A DNA stretch of 64,000 bases from Candidatus Leptofilum gracile (GCA_016713825.1 JADJOJ010000007.1:310001-374000), one strand, 5' to 3'. Numbered from the stretch's first letter, positions 32,987 to 41,799 are shown. Numbers and translations: made by a program. Notes: a model not told the origin generated them from the sequence alone.

Positions 32987-33769
32987 ATGCAAGATAAATT
33001 GGTGGATTTAACGGCCGTTCTCCCCCTCATCCGCAACAACCAAACCATCGCCCTGGGTGGCATGACCATTTACCGGCGTCCCGTCGCCTTTGTGCGCGCT
33101 TTGTTGCAGCGGCAGCCGCGCCCGCAAAATTTGACGCTGCTCACCTTTACCGCCGGGCTGGCCAGCGATATGCTGGTCGGCGGCGGCTGTGTGAGCCACG
33201 TGCGCACCTGCTACTTTGGGCTGGAGTCGTTTGGCTTAGCGCCGATGTTTACGAAGATGGTGGAAAACGGCCGTCTCACCATCATCGAAGAAAGTGAAGC
33301 GAGCATAGCCTGCGGACTGCGCGCCGCCGTGGGGCAGCTGGGCTTCATCCCCAGCCGCGCCTGGCAGGGCACCGACCTGTTCAAAGTGCGCCCCGACGTG
33401 AAAACGATCATCGATCCGTACAGCGGCGAAACGCTCACCGCCTTTCCCGCCATCCAGGTGGACGTGGCCATCATCCACGTACTGAAGGCGGACCGGTTTG
33501 GCAACGCCATCCTGGGCGGCAATCCCACCATCGACGAAATGTTGAGCAACGTGGCCAAAACCGTCATTTTGACGGCCGAAGCGGTGGTGGATAAGTTGGA
33601 GGGGCCGGTAGAGTTGACCGGGTTGCCGGTAACGGCCGTTTGCCACCAACCCAATGGCGCGTGGCCCACCTCCTGCTACCCCGCCTACCCCCTCGACGGC
33701 GAAGAAATCCTGCGCTACATCGACGCCTGCAATGCCGGGCAGTTTGAGGATTATATATTTGAGCGCTAA
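32987..33769 (+). CDS. CoA-transferase subunit A (glutaconate CoA-transferase type)
   Basis: 260 residues. Family I CoA-transferase alpha subunit: N-terminal LIRNNQTIALGGMTIYRRPV (CoA-binding loop region), TFTAGLASDMLVGGGCV, FGLESFGLAP, and HVLKADRFGNAIL, in the order of glutaconate CoA-transferase GctA and related beta-keto acid enzymes. It would pair with the next gene to swap CoA between carboxylic acids. The acyl substrate is unknown. A perfect 14-bp hairpin sits immediately after its stop codon and before the B subunit. Confidence 0.88.
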   Translation: MQDKLVDLTAVLPLIRNNQTIALGGMTIYRRPVAFVRALLQRQPRPQNLTLLTFTAGLASDMLVGGGCVSHVRTCYFGLESFGLAPMFTKMVENGRLTIIEESEASIACGLRAAVGQLGFIPSRAWQGTDLFKVRPDVKTIIDPYSGETLTAFPAIQVDVAIIHVLKADRFGNAILGGNPTIDEMLSNVAKTVILTAEAVVDKLEGPVELTGLPVTAVCHQPNGAWPTSCYPAYPLDGEEILRYIDACNAGQFEDYIFER

Positions 33770-33800
33770 GGTGCGACGCACTTGCGAAGTGCGTCGCACC
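33770..33800 (+). promoter_or_regulatory. Intercistronic hairpin between CoA-transferase subunits
   Basis: GGTGCGACGCACTT (33770-33783), loop GCG, and the perfect complement (33787-33800). It starts on the base after the A-subunit stop and ends 12 bp before the B-subunit start. There is no T-run, so transcript stabilisation or partial attenuation is likelier than termination. Confidence 0.6.
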
Positions 33801-33812
33801 TAGTAGAGAGCT

Positions 33813-34640
33813 ATGTACACCATTGACGAACTAATTTGCGTTTGCATTAGCCGCCAGATTGAGGATGGCGAGCTGGTAGCCCAGGGGATGTCTACCCCGC
33901 TGGTGGCGGCAGGCTACCTGCTGGCCAAGCTGACGCACGCGCCCAACCTCACCTTCATCTCCGCCATTGGGCAGACGTTTTGCCAGGAATTTGCCCCGCT
34001 GGGGCTGGCCACGGTGGAAAACTTGTGGCTGCGCAACGGACTGTTCACCATCAACTTCATCACCGGGGTGTGTGATTTTTTGCCGCGCTACCAGCCGAAA
34101 GAGTTTTTCCGCCCCGGCCAGGTGGATCCGTTGGGCAATTTCAACAATGTGTTCATGGGCGGCAGCTACGCCCAGCCAAGACTCCGGCTCCCTGGCTCGG
34201 CGGGCATTGCCGATGTGACGGTGTACGAGGAAAAGGTGTGCCTGTATGTGCCGCGCCACGGGCGGCATACGTTTGTGCCGCAGCTCGACTTTCGCAGCGG
34301 CGTGGGGCACGTGCCGGAACGCACCCGGGGCAGCGGCCCGCGCTACCTGGTGAGTGATTTGGGACAGTTTGATTTTGGGGGTGAAAACGGCCGTCTCCGC
34401 CTAACAACCCACCACCCTGGCACCACCCCCCAGCGCATCCAGGCCAAAACCGGTTTCCCCCTGGCACTGGCCCCCGATTTGCACGAAACCAAACCACCTA
34501 CCGCCGAAGAGCTCCGTCTGCTACGCGAAAAAATCGACCCGCTGGGCATCCGCACCCTGGAAACCTTACGCGGCGCCCACCGCAAAGCCAAACTCCGCCA
34601 AATCCTCGCCGCCGAAAAAGGAATTTTAGGACGCGGATAA
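33813..34640 (+). CDS. CoA-transferase subunit B (glutaconate CoA-transferase type)
   Basis: 275 residues. ELICVCISRQIEDGELVAQG and GMSTPLVAAGYLLAKLTHAP mark the beta-subunit N-terminus, and VMGGSYAQPRLRLPGSAGIAD is the oxyanion-side Gly-rich loop of family I transferases. YLVSDLGQFDF and the C-terminal DPLGIRTLETLRGAHRK follow. Together with the preceding A subunit it should form the active enzyme. The final codons and stop (GRG-stop) lie within the ATCCGCG repeat element at 34629-34693. Confidence 0.85.
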   Translation: MYTIDELICVCISRQIEDGELVAQGMSTPLVAAGYLLAKLTHAPNLTFISAIGQTFCQEFAPLGLATVENLWLRNGLFTINFITGVCDFLPRYQPKEFFRPGQVDPLGNFNNVFMGGSYAQPRLRLPGSAGIADVTVYEEKVCLYVPRHGRHTFVPQLDFRSGVGHVPERTRGSGPRYLVSDLGQFDFGGENGRLRLTTHHPGTTPQRIQAKTGFPLALAPDLHETKPPTAEELRLLREKIDPLGIRTLETLRGAHRKAKLRQILAAEKGILGRG

Positions 34641-34693
34641 ACGCGGATTAACGCAGATAAAAAAATCCGCGTCATCCGCGTTCATCCGCGTCC
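34629..34693. repeat. ATCCGCG inverted-repeat element
   Basis: GGACGCGGAT (34629-34638) and ATCCGCGTCC (34684-34693) are perfect complements, with internal repeats of CGCGGAT and ATCCGCG. It contains the stop codon of the CoA-transferase B gene and could terminate it. Confidence 0.65.
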
Positions 34694-34744
34694 TGTTTTT
34701 TGTACTTCTGGCAGAAGATGCGTCTGCGATGTAACATTGCCGCC

Positions 34745-36952
34745 ATGAGCAATCTGAATCCAAACATCCCCACATCTGAATTGGCCGGACTGATGACCAC
34801 GGCAGGCAGTAAGCTGAACGAATACCAGCTCAAGCTGCTGACGCCCCACCTGCTGCTGCGCACCATTTTGGACGAGCCAAAATCGGTGGCGTACCAGATT
34901 TTGCAGCAGCTAAAGCAGCAGCGCGGCTTTGATCTGGACGATCTGACGCGGCGGGTGGAGATGATGGCCCACACCAACAAGGGGCGCAACGCCAAGTTCT
35001 TTTTTACCGACGATTTTGGCAAGGATATTGCCCTGGACGAAGAGATGCTGGTAGTCATCGACGAGGGGCTGACGATGGCCCAGGCGCGGGAGGAGCTGAA
35101 GGCGGGTTCCGGCCACGTGCTGGCGGCGATGGCCCAACATCCCATCACCACATCGGCCGTTTTGCAGCGGGTGGGGGTGAACCCAACGGCCGTTCTCACC
35201 CTGCTCAACGACGTGGGGCAAAGCGGCACCCCCATCATCCACGATTTTGTCTCCGAGGCGAAAGAGGGGCGCGCCACGGTGGTGTACGAGCGGCAGGAGC
35301 TGCTGCGCGATTTGCTGAGCCTGATAGCCCTGGCCCAAAATCGGCACGTCATTTTGGTCGGCCCTGAGGGCGCGGGCAAGCGCACCCTGGGGCAAAGTTT
35401 GGCCCAGGCGATTGCCGAGGGGAACGGCTTCACCAATTTGCGCTCGCTGGTGCAAATTAGCGAGACCGCCCTGCTAGAAAATCCGCTGGCGGCGATGCGC
35501 GCCGGGCTGCGCCGGGCCAGCGGCGGCGTGCTGCTGGTGCCCAACATCCAGCGCTTTTTTGCCGACCGGCTGCGTGCCCAATTCCCAGAACAGGTAAACC
35601 GCGAACTGCAAAAGGCGCTGCTGGGCAATGAGCAAATCATCATCGGCACCACCACGCCGGGGGATTATGAGCTGCTGAGCCAAAACAACCTCATCCGCCA
35701 AAACACGCAGCGGCTCAACGTGCCGCCCGCCACGGTGAAGGAGACCATTTCCGTCCTACACGCCCATCAGGAGCGGCTAAAGCGGGAGTACGAGGTGGCA
35801 ATCAATCTGGATTCGATGGAAACGGCCGCTCAAATTGCCAGCCAATATATGAAAAATATCGCCCTGCCCGCCGCCGCCGTGCAGCTAGCGGAACGCAGCT
35901 GCGCCCTGGTGCGCATCGCCTCCTCCAGCCCGGAGGTGGTTTACCCCGGCATCGCCCCAGACAACCAGCTGGATCCTGAGGATGTGCTGGAGGGTGCGGC
36001 GCAAATCACCAACGTGCCGGTGAGCAAGCTGGGCGAGGATGATCGCAACAAGTACGCCAACATGGTGGAACATTTGCACAGCCGGATTATTGGTCAGGAA
36101 ACGGCCGTTCTTGCCGTCAGTCGTGCGGTAAAAACAGCCAGGGTGGGGCTGCGCGATCCCAAACGGCCGATTGGTTCTTTTCTGTTTTTAGGCCCCAGCG
36201 GCGTCGGGAAGTCGGAGCTGGCCAAGGCGCTGGCGGAATTCATGTTTGGCACGGAAGATGCGATGCTGGTGCTAGACATGAGCGAATACCAGGAAGAAGC
36301 GAGCGTCAACAAGCTGATTGGCGCACCGCCGGGGTACGTTGGCTTTCAGGGGGGCGGGCAGTTGACCAATTTTGTGCGGGAACGGCCGTACACCGTCGTC
36401 CTGTTTGATGAAGTAGAAAAAGCCCACCAGCGCGTCTTTGATGTGCTGCTGCAAGTGATGGAAGAGGGCCGCCTGACCGACAGCCAGGGGCGGCAAGCCA
36501 CCTTCAGCGAGGCGGTGGTCATCATGACCAGCAACCTGGGCGCACGCCACATGCTCGTGCCGTACATTGGCGAAACCGAGAAAAATTTGGTGATGGGCGA
36601 CGTGCACGCCTTTTTCCGCCCCGAATTTCTGAATCGGCTGGACGAAATCATTTTGTTCCACCAGCTTACCAGCGATCAGCTCGGCCTCATCCTCGATTTG
36701 CTGCTGAAAAAAGAGCTCAAGCTGGCCGCCAACCAAAATATCGAGCTAACTTTAACAGACGCGGCCAAACAGTGGCTGCTGGCCCAAAACGATCAGCCCG
36801 AATTTGGCGCGCGCCCGCTGCGGCGCATCATCGCCCGCCACCTGCGCGAACCGCTGGCCAACTTTTTGCTGAGTCAGGCGGGGGCTACGGGGGGTGGAAC
36901 GGCCGTTACCGTAGACGCCGCCAACAACGAACTTATCTTCAAAATGAACTAA
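34745..36952 (+). CDS. ClpC/ClpB-type AAA+ chaperone with a degenerate first ATPase site
   Basis: 735 residues from ATG 34745. N-terminal repeats (TSELAGLMTTAGSKLNEYQL, HPITTSAVLQRVGVNP) resemble the Clp N-domain. D1 has a P-loop GPEGAGKRTLGQSL, but the Walker B position reads GVLLVPNIQRFF instead of an LFIDEIH-type acidic motif, so D1 probably binds but does not hydrolyse ATP. D2 is intact: LGPSGVGKSELAKALAEFM, DMSEYQEEASVNKLIGAPPG, VVLFDEVEKAH, and the sensor region FRPEFLNRLDEI. No ClpB coiled-coil middle domain is visible. Whether it docks on ClpP is unclear. ACGGCCGT occurs at 35186, 36101, 36382 and 36899. Confidence 0.88.
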   Translation: MSNLNPNIPTSELAGLMTTAGSKLNEYQLKLLTPHLLLRTILDEPKSVAYQILQQLKQQRGFDLDDLTRRVEMMAHTNKGRNAKFFFTDDFGKDIALDEEMLVVIDEGLTMAQAREELKAGSGHVLAAMAQHPITTSAVLQRVGVNPTAVLTLLNDVGQSGTPIIHDFVSEAKEGRATVVYERQELLRDLLSLIALAQNRHVILVGPEGAGKRTLGQSLAQAIAEGNGFTNLRSLVQISETALLENPLAAMRAGLRRASGGVLLVPNIQRFFADRLRAQFPEQVNRELQKALLGNEQIIIGTTTPGDYELLSQNNLIRQNTQRLNVPPATVKETISVLHAHQERLKREYEVAINLDSMETAAQIASQYMKNIALPAAAVQLAERSCALVRIASSSPEVVYPGIAPDNQLDPEDVLEGAAQITNVPVSKLGEDDRNKYANMVEHLHSRIIGQETAVLAVSRAVKTARVGLRDPKRPIGSFLFLGPSGVGKSELAKALAEFMFGTEDAMLVLDMSEYQEEASVNKLIGAPPGYVGFQGGGQLTNFVRERPYTVVLFDEVEKAHQRVFDVLLQVMEEGRLTDSQGRQATFSEAVVIMTSNLGARHMLVPYIGETEKNLVMGDVHAFFRPEFLNRLDEIILFHQLTSDQLGLILDLLLKKELKLAANQNIELTLTDAAKQWLLAQNDQPEFGARPLRRIIARHLREPLANFLLSQAGATGGGTAVTVDAANNELIFKMN

Positions 36953-36956
36953 AACT

Positions 36957-37023
36957 CACCGCAGAGAACGCGGAGGACGCAGAGAAAAATAAAAATCTCC
37001 GCGTTCTCCGCGCCCTCTGCGGT
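36957..37023. repeat. CACCGCAGAG inverted-repeat element
   Basis: ACCGCAGAG (36958-36966) and CTCTGCGGT (37015-37023), with inner AACGCGGAGGACGCAGAG facing CTCCGCGTTCTCCGCG. It starts 5 bp after the Clp stop. Related to the element at 16578-16706. Confidence 0.6.
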
Positions 37024-37045
37024 AGAAATAAAATTGGAGGGTTTC

Positions 37046-38041
37046 ATGTCCCAAACATTCACCGGAGTTGTTCAATTTGCCAACGGCGCACCCGCCGCCA
37101 ACGTCACCGTCCGCCTGTTTGATGCGGATGTACTGAGCGAGGATGATGATCTGACCATAGAACCCGGCCTTTCAGATGAGAAAGGCGTGTTTACCGTCGG
37201 CTATGACCAGAGCCGCGATTTAGATTTTGCGGATATTTTTCGGCCGTATTTGCACTTTAGCTACAAACATCACGGCGAACCGCGCACCCACCAGGCCGAC
37301 GTGCAGCCCGACCAGCGCGACTACCGCCTGCCAGAGATTCCGCCGCTTGAATTTATTCCCGCCACCCACGGCTTTCAGTACGTCAACCGGTACCCCGGCT
37401 ACTGGATTCCGTTCTCCGTCCCCTCCATCCCCGATATTCCCAGCGTGAGCAACATTTACGGCCTGTGTGGCGGCATGTGCGCCACGGCGATGGACTTTTT
37501 GCTGGCTGGACGGCCGATTCCGCAGCGCCGCCGCCGCCCCGGGCGCATCACCCCGCTGCACCGCTACATCCACAAGCGGCAGGTAGACAGCCTGACGGCG
37601 GGAACCCAGGTGGCCCGCTTTGCCCGCTGGATGAGCTTGCCAGATACGGCCGTACACCGCCGCACCGCCGAAGAGCTCAAAACGATTCGCGCCAACCTGG
37701 ACAAAGGCATCCCCACCCCCATCGGCATGGTGTATGTCAGCACCAAAGACACCATGCAAATCTGGCAAAACCACCAGATTCTCGCCTGTAGCTATGAAGA
37801 GCTAGGCGAAGGACGCATCCGCATCCTGGTTTACGACCCCAACTTCCCCCGCCGCAACGACGTCTTCGTAGAATCGTGGCCCGACCCAGAGACGGGCGGC
37901 GTGGCCAGCGTGCAGCGCATTGGCAAGAAAGACAAAGTCACCCGCGGCTACTTCGTCATGCCGTACGAGCCGGTCATCCCCCCCGCCATCCTGGACGATG
38001 ACACCGCCAGCGACGACAAAGACGAGCGCGGCTTTGGCTAA
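37046..38041 (+). CDS. Transthyretin-like plus C39-like cysteine peptidase protein
   Basis: 331 residues from ATG 37046 (GGAGGG upstream). Residues 1-105 form a beta-sandwich of the carboxypeptidase-regulatory/transthyretin type: FTGVVQFANGAPAANVTVRL and GVFTVGYDQSRDL. After a Pro-rich bridge, residues from about 135 look like a papain/C39-like peptidase, with the Cys in YGLCGGMCATAMDFLLAG, the His in QNHQILACSYE and the Asp in VYDPNFP. There is no signal peptide. The acidic end (DDDTASDDKDE) is unusual. It directly follows the Clp gene, but a repeat lies between. The substrate is unknown. Confidence 0.7.
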   Translation: MSQTFTGVVQFANGAPAANVTVRLFDADVLSEDDDLTIEPGLSDEKGVFTVGYDQSRDLDFADIFRPYLHFSYKHHGEPRTHQADVQPDQRDYRLPEIPPLEFIPATHGFQYVNRYPGYWIPFSVPSIPDIPSVSNIYGLCGGMCATAMDFLLAGRPIPQRRRRPGRITPLHRYIHKRQVDSLTAGTQVARFARWMSLPDTAVHRRTAEELKTIRANLDKGIPTPIGMVYVSTKDTMQIWQNHQILACSYEELGEGRIRILVYDPNFPRRNDVFVESWPDPETGGVASVQRIGKKDKVTRGYFVMPYEPVIPPAILDDDTASDDKDERGFG

Positions 38042-38069
38042 ATAAGCGAAATTTGCAAGCAATCCATGC

Positions 38070-38075
38070 TATAAT
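38070..38075 (+). promoter_or_regulatory. -10 box of the toxin-antitoxin operon
   Basis: A perfect TATAAT 33 bp before the antitoxin start. No clear -35 hexamer lies 16-18 bp upstream. Confidence 0.4.
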
Positions 38076-38107
38076 GGCGGCCAATTTAACTTTATGAGGG
38101 CAATCTT

Positions 38108-38386
38108 ATGGCAATCACACCTACAATCGACGCACTGATAGAAAAAAATCCAAAGCTGCGTGGCGGACGGCCAATTATAGCCGGAACAGGCACGCAGGTT
38201 CGGACTGTTGCTGGTTTGTATAAATTGGGTCTTATTGCTGAAGAAATTGCCACACAGCTCCCCCATCTCAATCTGGCGCAAATTTACGCTGCACTTACCT
38301 ACTATCATTTACACACAGCAGAAATTGAAGCTGATATTGAAGCTGATTCTGAAGAAAACCTCAAACGATTATCCAATAACAGCTAA
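38108..38386 (+). CDS. DUF433 antitoxin
   Basis: 92 residues. The family signature is RGGRPIIAGTGTQVRTVAGLY followed by the helix-turn-helix GLIAEEIATQLPHLNLAQIYAALTYYHLH. DUF433 proteins are DNA-binding antitoxins usually paired with a PIN-like toxin, as here. AT-richer than neighbours and free of ACGGCCGT. Confidence 0.9.
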   Translation: MAITPTIDALIEKNPKLRGGRPIIAGTGTQVRTVAGLYKLGLIAEEIATQLPHLNLAQIYAALTYYHLHTAEIEADIEADSEENLKRLSNNS

Positions 38387-38391
38387 TTTTC

Positions 38392-38748
38392 ATGAGTCGT
38401 ATCAAACTCTATCTGGATGAAGATGCCCAACGAACGGATCTCATTCAGGCGCTTCGCGCTCGCCATATTGATGTCTTAACAGTCTCCGAAGCTAATTTCC
38501 TTGGTCAGCCTGATGATTTTCATTTGCAATTTGCTACCGAACAAGATCGTGTTATTTTCACATTCAACCGGGGTGATTTCTTTCGTTTGCACACTGAATG
38601 GCTAAAAAACGAGCACCATCATGCCGGGATTATTGTTTCTGAACAAGTTGGAACTGGCATCGTCGTGCGCCGTTTGTTGCACCTGATTGATAGCAAAGAA
38701 GCAACTGAAATGCAGGATTGGCTAGAATTTTTAGGCAACTGGAGCTAA
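38392..38748 (+). CDS. DUF5615 PIN-like toxin
   Basis: 118 residues, 5 bp after the antitoxin. MSRIKLYLDEDAQ supplies the first acidic cluster, TEQDRVIFTFNRGDFFRLH the later Asp, a layout typical of DUF5615 PIN-fold RNases. HHHAGIIVSEQVGTGIVVRRLL completes the fold. It probably cleaves RNA when the DUF433 partner is lost. The lower GC content and lack of the window palindrome fit a horizontally moving cassette. Confidence 0.9.
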   Translation: MSRIKLYLDEDAQRTDLIQALRARHIDVLTVSEANFLGQPDDFHLQFATEQDRVIFTFNRGDFFRLHTEWLKNEHHHAGIIVSEQVGTGIVVRRLLHLIDSKEATEMQDWLEFLGNWS

Positions 38749-38827
38749 ATCTCTCGTGAAAAATGGCAATGACATCTCTAGTGGTGATTACGGCCGTTCC
38801 CCCACCCCAACCCCTCACCCAGCAAAA

Positions 38828-39634
38828 TCACACATCAGGCTCGCTAACCTCCCCCACTGCATCCCGACGGCGCAGCCACTCTGAAAACAAAATGACGCCA
38901 ATGGACAGCACCAAAATAATGGAACCCAAGGCCACAATGATGGGCAGCTTGCGCGGAAAGCGCAGTTGGGAATACATGTAAATCGGCAGTGTGGCGTCTG
39001 TGCCCACCAGGAAAACGCTCATGGCATACTCGTCCACCGAGGTGGTGAAAGCAGTTAAAAAGGCGGCAAACAGGGCGGGCAGGCAAATGGGCAGCGTCAC
39101 CCGGCGCAGCGCCCCCCAGTAGGTGCAGCCCAAATCCATCGCCGCTTCCTCCAGATTGGTGGGGAACCCGGCCAGGCGTGCCGCTACAATGAGCATAACG
39201 ATGGGAATGTTGATGACCACATGCCCCAGCCCCACCGTGAGCAAACTCAGCTCCACATCAACCAGCTGACGGAACAAGATCAGCAAAGCCACCCCAATCA
39301 CTACCGAAGGGATGACCAGCGGCAGGGCGGCCACGACCAGCAGCAGCTGTTTGCCCGGAAACTCATAGCGCACAACGGCGATGGCCGCCATCGTACCCAA
39401 AATGGTAGCCAGCAGCGAAGACCACACCCCCACGATGATGCTGTTTCCAGCCGCTTGCAGCAGTTCGCCCGCCTCTAGAAGTGCCTGGTACCAGCGCACG
39501 GTAAAGCCAGACAAGGGAAACCGCAGCGACTCTGCATCATTAAACGAGAACAGCACCAGCAAAAAAATGGGCAGGTACAAAAAGATGGCCAGAAGCCAAA
39601 AGTAAGTAGATCCCAAAGAAATTGAGCGTTTCAC
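38828..39634 (-). CDS. potC: Spermidine/putrescine-type ABC transporter permease PotC
   Basis: 268 residues from GTG 39634, one base after the potB stop, so translationally coupled. Six membrane spans; the cytoplasmic EAA loop is NLEEAAMDLGCTYWGALRRV with its conserved Gly, where the ATPase docks. The N-terminal YLPIFLLVLFSFNDAESLRF and C-terminal YMYSQLRFPRKLPIIVALG are PotC-like. Last gene of the potD-potB-potC unit. No potA ATPase gene is present in the neighbourhood. Confidence 0.9.
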   Translation of the reverse strand: MKRSISLGSTYFWLLAIFLYLPIFLLVLFSFNDAESLRFPLSGFTVRWYQALLEAGELLQAAGNSIIVGVWSSLLATILGTMAAIAVVRYEFPGKQLLLVVAALPLVIPSVVIGVALLILFRQLVDVELSLLTVGLGHVVINIPIVMLIVAARLAGFPTNLEEAAMDLGCTYWGALRRVTLPICLPALFAAFLTAFTTSVDEYAMSVFLVGTDATLPIYMYSQLRFPRKLPIIVALGSIILVLSIGVILFSEWLRRRDAVGEVSEPDV

Positions 39635-39635
39635 G

Positions 39636-40487
39636 TTATAAACCTGCCAGTTCAGATAAGCGCACAAAGCGGCTAAGAATGAATAAAGGCACCAGTACCA
39701 CCACCAACATTGCCAGGCTCATCAGCGCCCCCATGGGCCAGTTAAGCGCCCGCAAAAACTGATCGCGCACGATGTTGCCAAACATGATGCCTTCTGGCCC
39801 GCCCACCAGCGCCGGCGTCACGTACTCACCCACCGTAGGAATAAAAACGAACAGAAACCCGGCCAGCACTCCCGGCAAGCTCAGCGGCAGGGTAACGCGC
39901 CAGAAGGTTTGCAGGCGGTTACAGCCTAAATCGTAGGCCGCTTCTAGCAAATCCTTATCAATGCGCTCTAGCCCGGCAAAAATGGGCAGCGCCACAAACG
40001 GCACCCAGACATACAGCAGCGTTACCACTACAGCTTCTGGACTAAACAGCAGCAGGGTGCCACCTTCTTGGGCCAACCCCAGCCAGCTCAGAAACGAAGC
40101 CAACGCGCCGGAACCGCCCAAAATTACCTTCCATGACAGCACGCGCAGCAAATAGCTCACCCAGGCGGGCACGATGATAATGGTCAGGAGCACGTATTTT
40201 TTGTCGCCAGCGAAGAAGGAAAGGTAGTAGGCAACGGGGAAGGCAAAAAGCACAGTGAGCACCGAGACGCCAAACGAAAGCACAACCGATCGGCCCAACA
40301 AGCGCAGGTATGCTTCATTGGCAAAAAACTCGGCGTAGTGGCGCAGGGTAAAGGCGGTTTGGGCCTCACCGAAGGAGCCTTCGCGAAAGGAAAAGAGGCC
40401 CATGACGAGCAGGGGGATGAGAAACAGCCCAATGAGAAACAGCACCGTGGGGGTTAGCAGGATGGCGATACGGCCGTTTTGTTCCAT
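39636..40487 (-). CDS. potB: Spermidine/putrescine-type ABC transporter permease PotB
   Basis: 283 residues from ATG 40487 (AGAGGAGAA upstream). Six spans, starting IAILLTPTVLFLIGLFLIPL. The EAA loop is IDKDLLEAAYDLGCNRLQTF. The PTVGEYVTPALVGGPEGIMFG segment is characteristic of PotB/PotH permeases. It forms the channel with PotC. It sits about 200 bp downstream of the binding-protein gene, with an intrinsic terminator in the gap, so permease expression is probably lower than that of the binding protein. Confidence 0.92.
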   Translation of the reverse strand: MEQNGRIAILLTPTVLFLIGLFLIPLLVMGLFSFREGSFGEAQTAFTLRHYAEFFANEAYLRLLGRSVVLSFGVSVLTVLFAFPVAYYLSFFAGDKKYVLLTIIIVPAWVSYLLRVLSWKVILGGSGALASFLSWLGLAQEGGTLLLFSPEAVVVTLLYVWVPFVALPIFAGLERIDKDLLEAAYDLGCNRLQTFWRVTLPLSLPGVLAGFLFVFIPTVGEYVTPALVGGPEGIMFGNIVRDQFLRALNWPMGALMSLAMLVVVLVPLFILSRFVRLSELAGL

Positions 40488-40506
40488 CAATTCTCCTCTG
40501 AAAATA

Positions 40507-40562
40507 AACCTCCGGGAGGCTTCAAAAATGGCCTCTGTTACGCACTGAACCTCCCGGAGGTT
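40507..40562. repeat. CCTCCGGGAGG palindrome pair in the potD-potB gap
   Basis: AACCTCCGGGAGG near 40507-40519 and the palindrome AACCTCCCGGAGGTT at 40548-40562. The two can pair with each other or fold alone. They may belong to the same repeat class as AAACCTCAGAGGTTT at 48550-48564. Confidence 0.5.
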
Positions 40563-40607
40563 GGGTTTTCATTCATGGTGGTCAACGACAGTTGGTGTCG
40601 TCTGCCA

Positions 40608-40646
40608 TAAAAACAAGCACGGATTCCCCACCTGGGGGAACCCGTG
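40608..40646 (-). terminator. Intrinsic terminator after potD
   Basis: CACGG-A-TTCCCC (40618-40629) pairs with GGGGAA-C-CCGTG (40635-40646), one mismatch. Read on the minus strand the stem is followed by CTTGTTTTTATGG, a U-rich tail. It lies between the binding-protein and permease genes, where partial termination is common. Confidence 0.65.
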
Positions 40647-40689
40647 TTCAGACTATGTTCAATTGATAAAAAAGAGGTAACGCCGCTCT

Positions 40690-41799
40690 TTAGGGAGACG
40701 CTTTGACCGTGTCCCACAACGTGGTGCGGGCAATGCGTTGGGCTTCCGTTAATGGCCGGTACAAAACCGTACGCTCAGTTAACGTATCGACTTCGTCCAG
40801 GTCCATAAAATCAACCACATACGCATCGATCAGCGGCAGGCTGGCCGTGTTGGCCGGGCCGTACCAATATTCGTTGGCCAAAGCAGCCATCGACTCGTCG
40901 GCAATGGCGGCGTCGAGGAACTCATACGCCAGGTCTAGATCGCCAGAGTTGGCGCTGAGGCCAAAGCCGCAGACCCAGCCCAAACGCCCTTCTTCGGGCT
41001 GCACATAAACCACTTCATAGCCATCCGATTCCAGGTAAGCGTAGGCATCTTGCCACGCCCCAGCCACTATCCAGGCATCGCCAGAGGCAGGCAAATCGTA
41101 CGCTTCGGTGTAATCAGACCAATACGTTAGCAAATTGGGCTTTAGCTCGATCAGCTTTTGCTCGATTTGCGCTTCCTGCTCGGCCGTAGCGTTCCAGGGA
41201 TCAAACCCCAGCGCCAGCGCAGTCAACACATAATTGGTTTCGGCCGAATCCCAGATGGCCACATGCCCGGCATACTGCGGGTCCCAGAGGTCTAGCCAGG
41301 CATCTGGCAGTTCTTCCACAAGGTCGGCACGCACCAGCATCGATTCGTAACCCCATTCCCAGGGAACGAAATATTGTTGGCCATTGAACTGGCCCATCGC
41401 CGCCAGGTCGTTCTGAATTTTGTCCCAGTTGCTCAGGCGAGACGTGTCTAATGGCTGTACCAGCCCGTTGTCAACGTACAGCTGCCACCAGGAATTGCAG
41501 GGATGCACCAGGTCTGCGCCAATGTCAGACTGCATCTTTGCCAGGGCTTCTGCATCATCGGCAAAAAAGCTGTATTCAACAACTTCATCTAAGTTATTGG
41601 CGTATTTTTCGGTAAAGGGGGCGTAAAATTGGGGATATTCGGTGGCTTCATAGCCAGACCATTCGAGGATTAGGAGTTGACCATCTGCCTCAACGTCAGG
41701 GTCATCCTCATCAACACCACAACCAGCCAACGCCAGGGGCAAGAGGAGCAAGCTCAATGCCGTTAACCAAATTTGAGGTTGTAATAATTTGGTCTTAAT
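40690..41799 (-). CDS. potD: Spermidine/putrescine-type periplasmic-binding lipoprotein PotD, ATT start
   Basis: 369 residues if translation starts at ATT 41797-41799. GGAGGT (41807-41812) lies seven bases before it. The resulting N-terminus (MKTKLLQPQIW, a hydrophobic core LTALSLLLLPLA, then the lipobox LAGC) is a complete lipoprotein signal. The next possible start, TTG 41757, would lose the basic n-region. The mature protein has the PotD/PotF fold: QLLILEWSGYEATEY, FADDAEALAKM, DLVHPCNSWWQLYVDNGL, FVPWEWGYESMLVRAD and GFGLSANSGDLDLAYEFLD. It delivers substrate to PotBC. An ATG-to-ATT sequencing error cannot be excluded. Confidence 0.88.
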   Translation of the reverse strand: MKTKLLQPQIWLTALSLLLLPLALAGCGVDEDDPDVEADGQLLILEWSGYEATEYPQFYAPFTEKYANNLDEVVEYSFFADDAEALAKMQSDIGADLVHPCNSWWQLYVDNGLVQPLDTSRLSNWDKIQNDLAAMGQFNGQQYFVPWEWGYESMLVRADLVEELPDAWLDLWDPQYAGHVAIWDSAETNYVLTALALGFDPWNATAEQEAQIEQKLIELKPNLLTYWSDYTEAYDLPASGDAWIVAGAWQDAYAYLESDGYEVVYVQPEEGRLGWVCGFGLSANSGDLDLAYEFLDAAIADESMAALANEYWYGPANTASLPLIDAYVVDFMDLDEVDTLTERTVLYRPLTEAQRIARTTLWDTVKASP

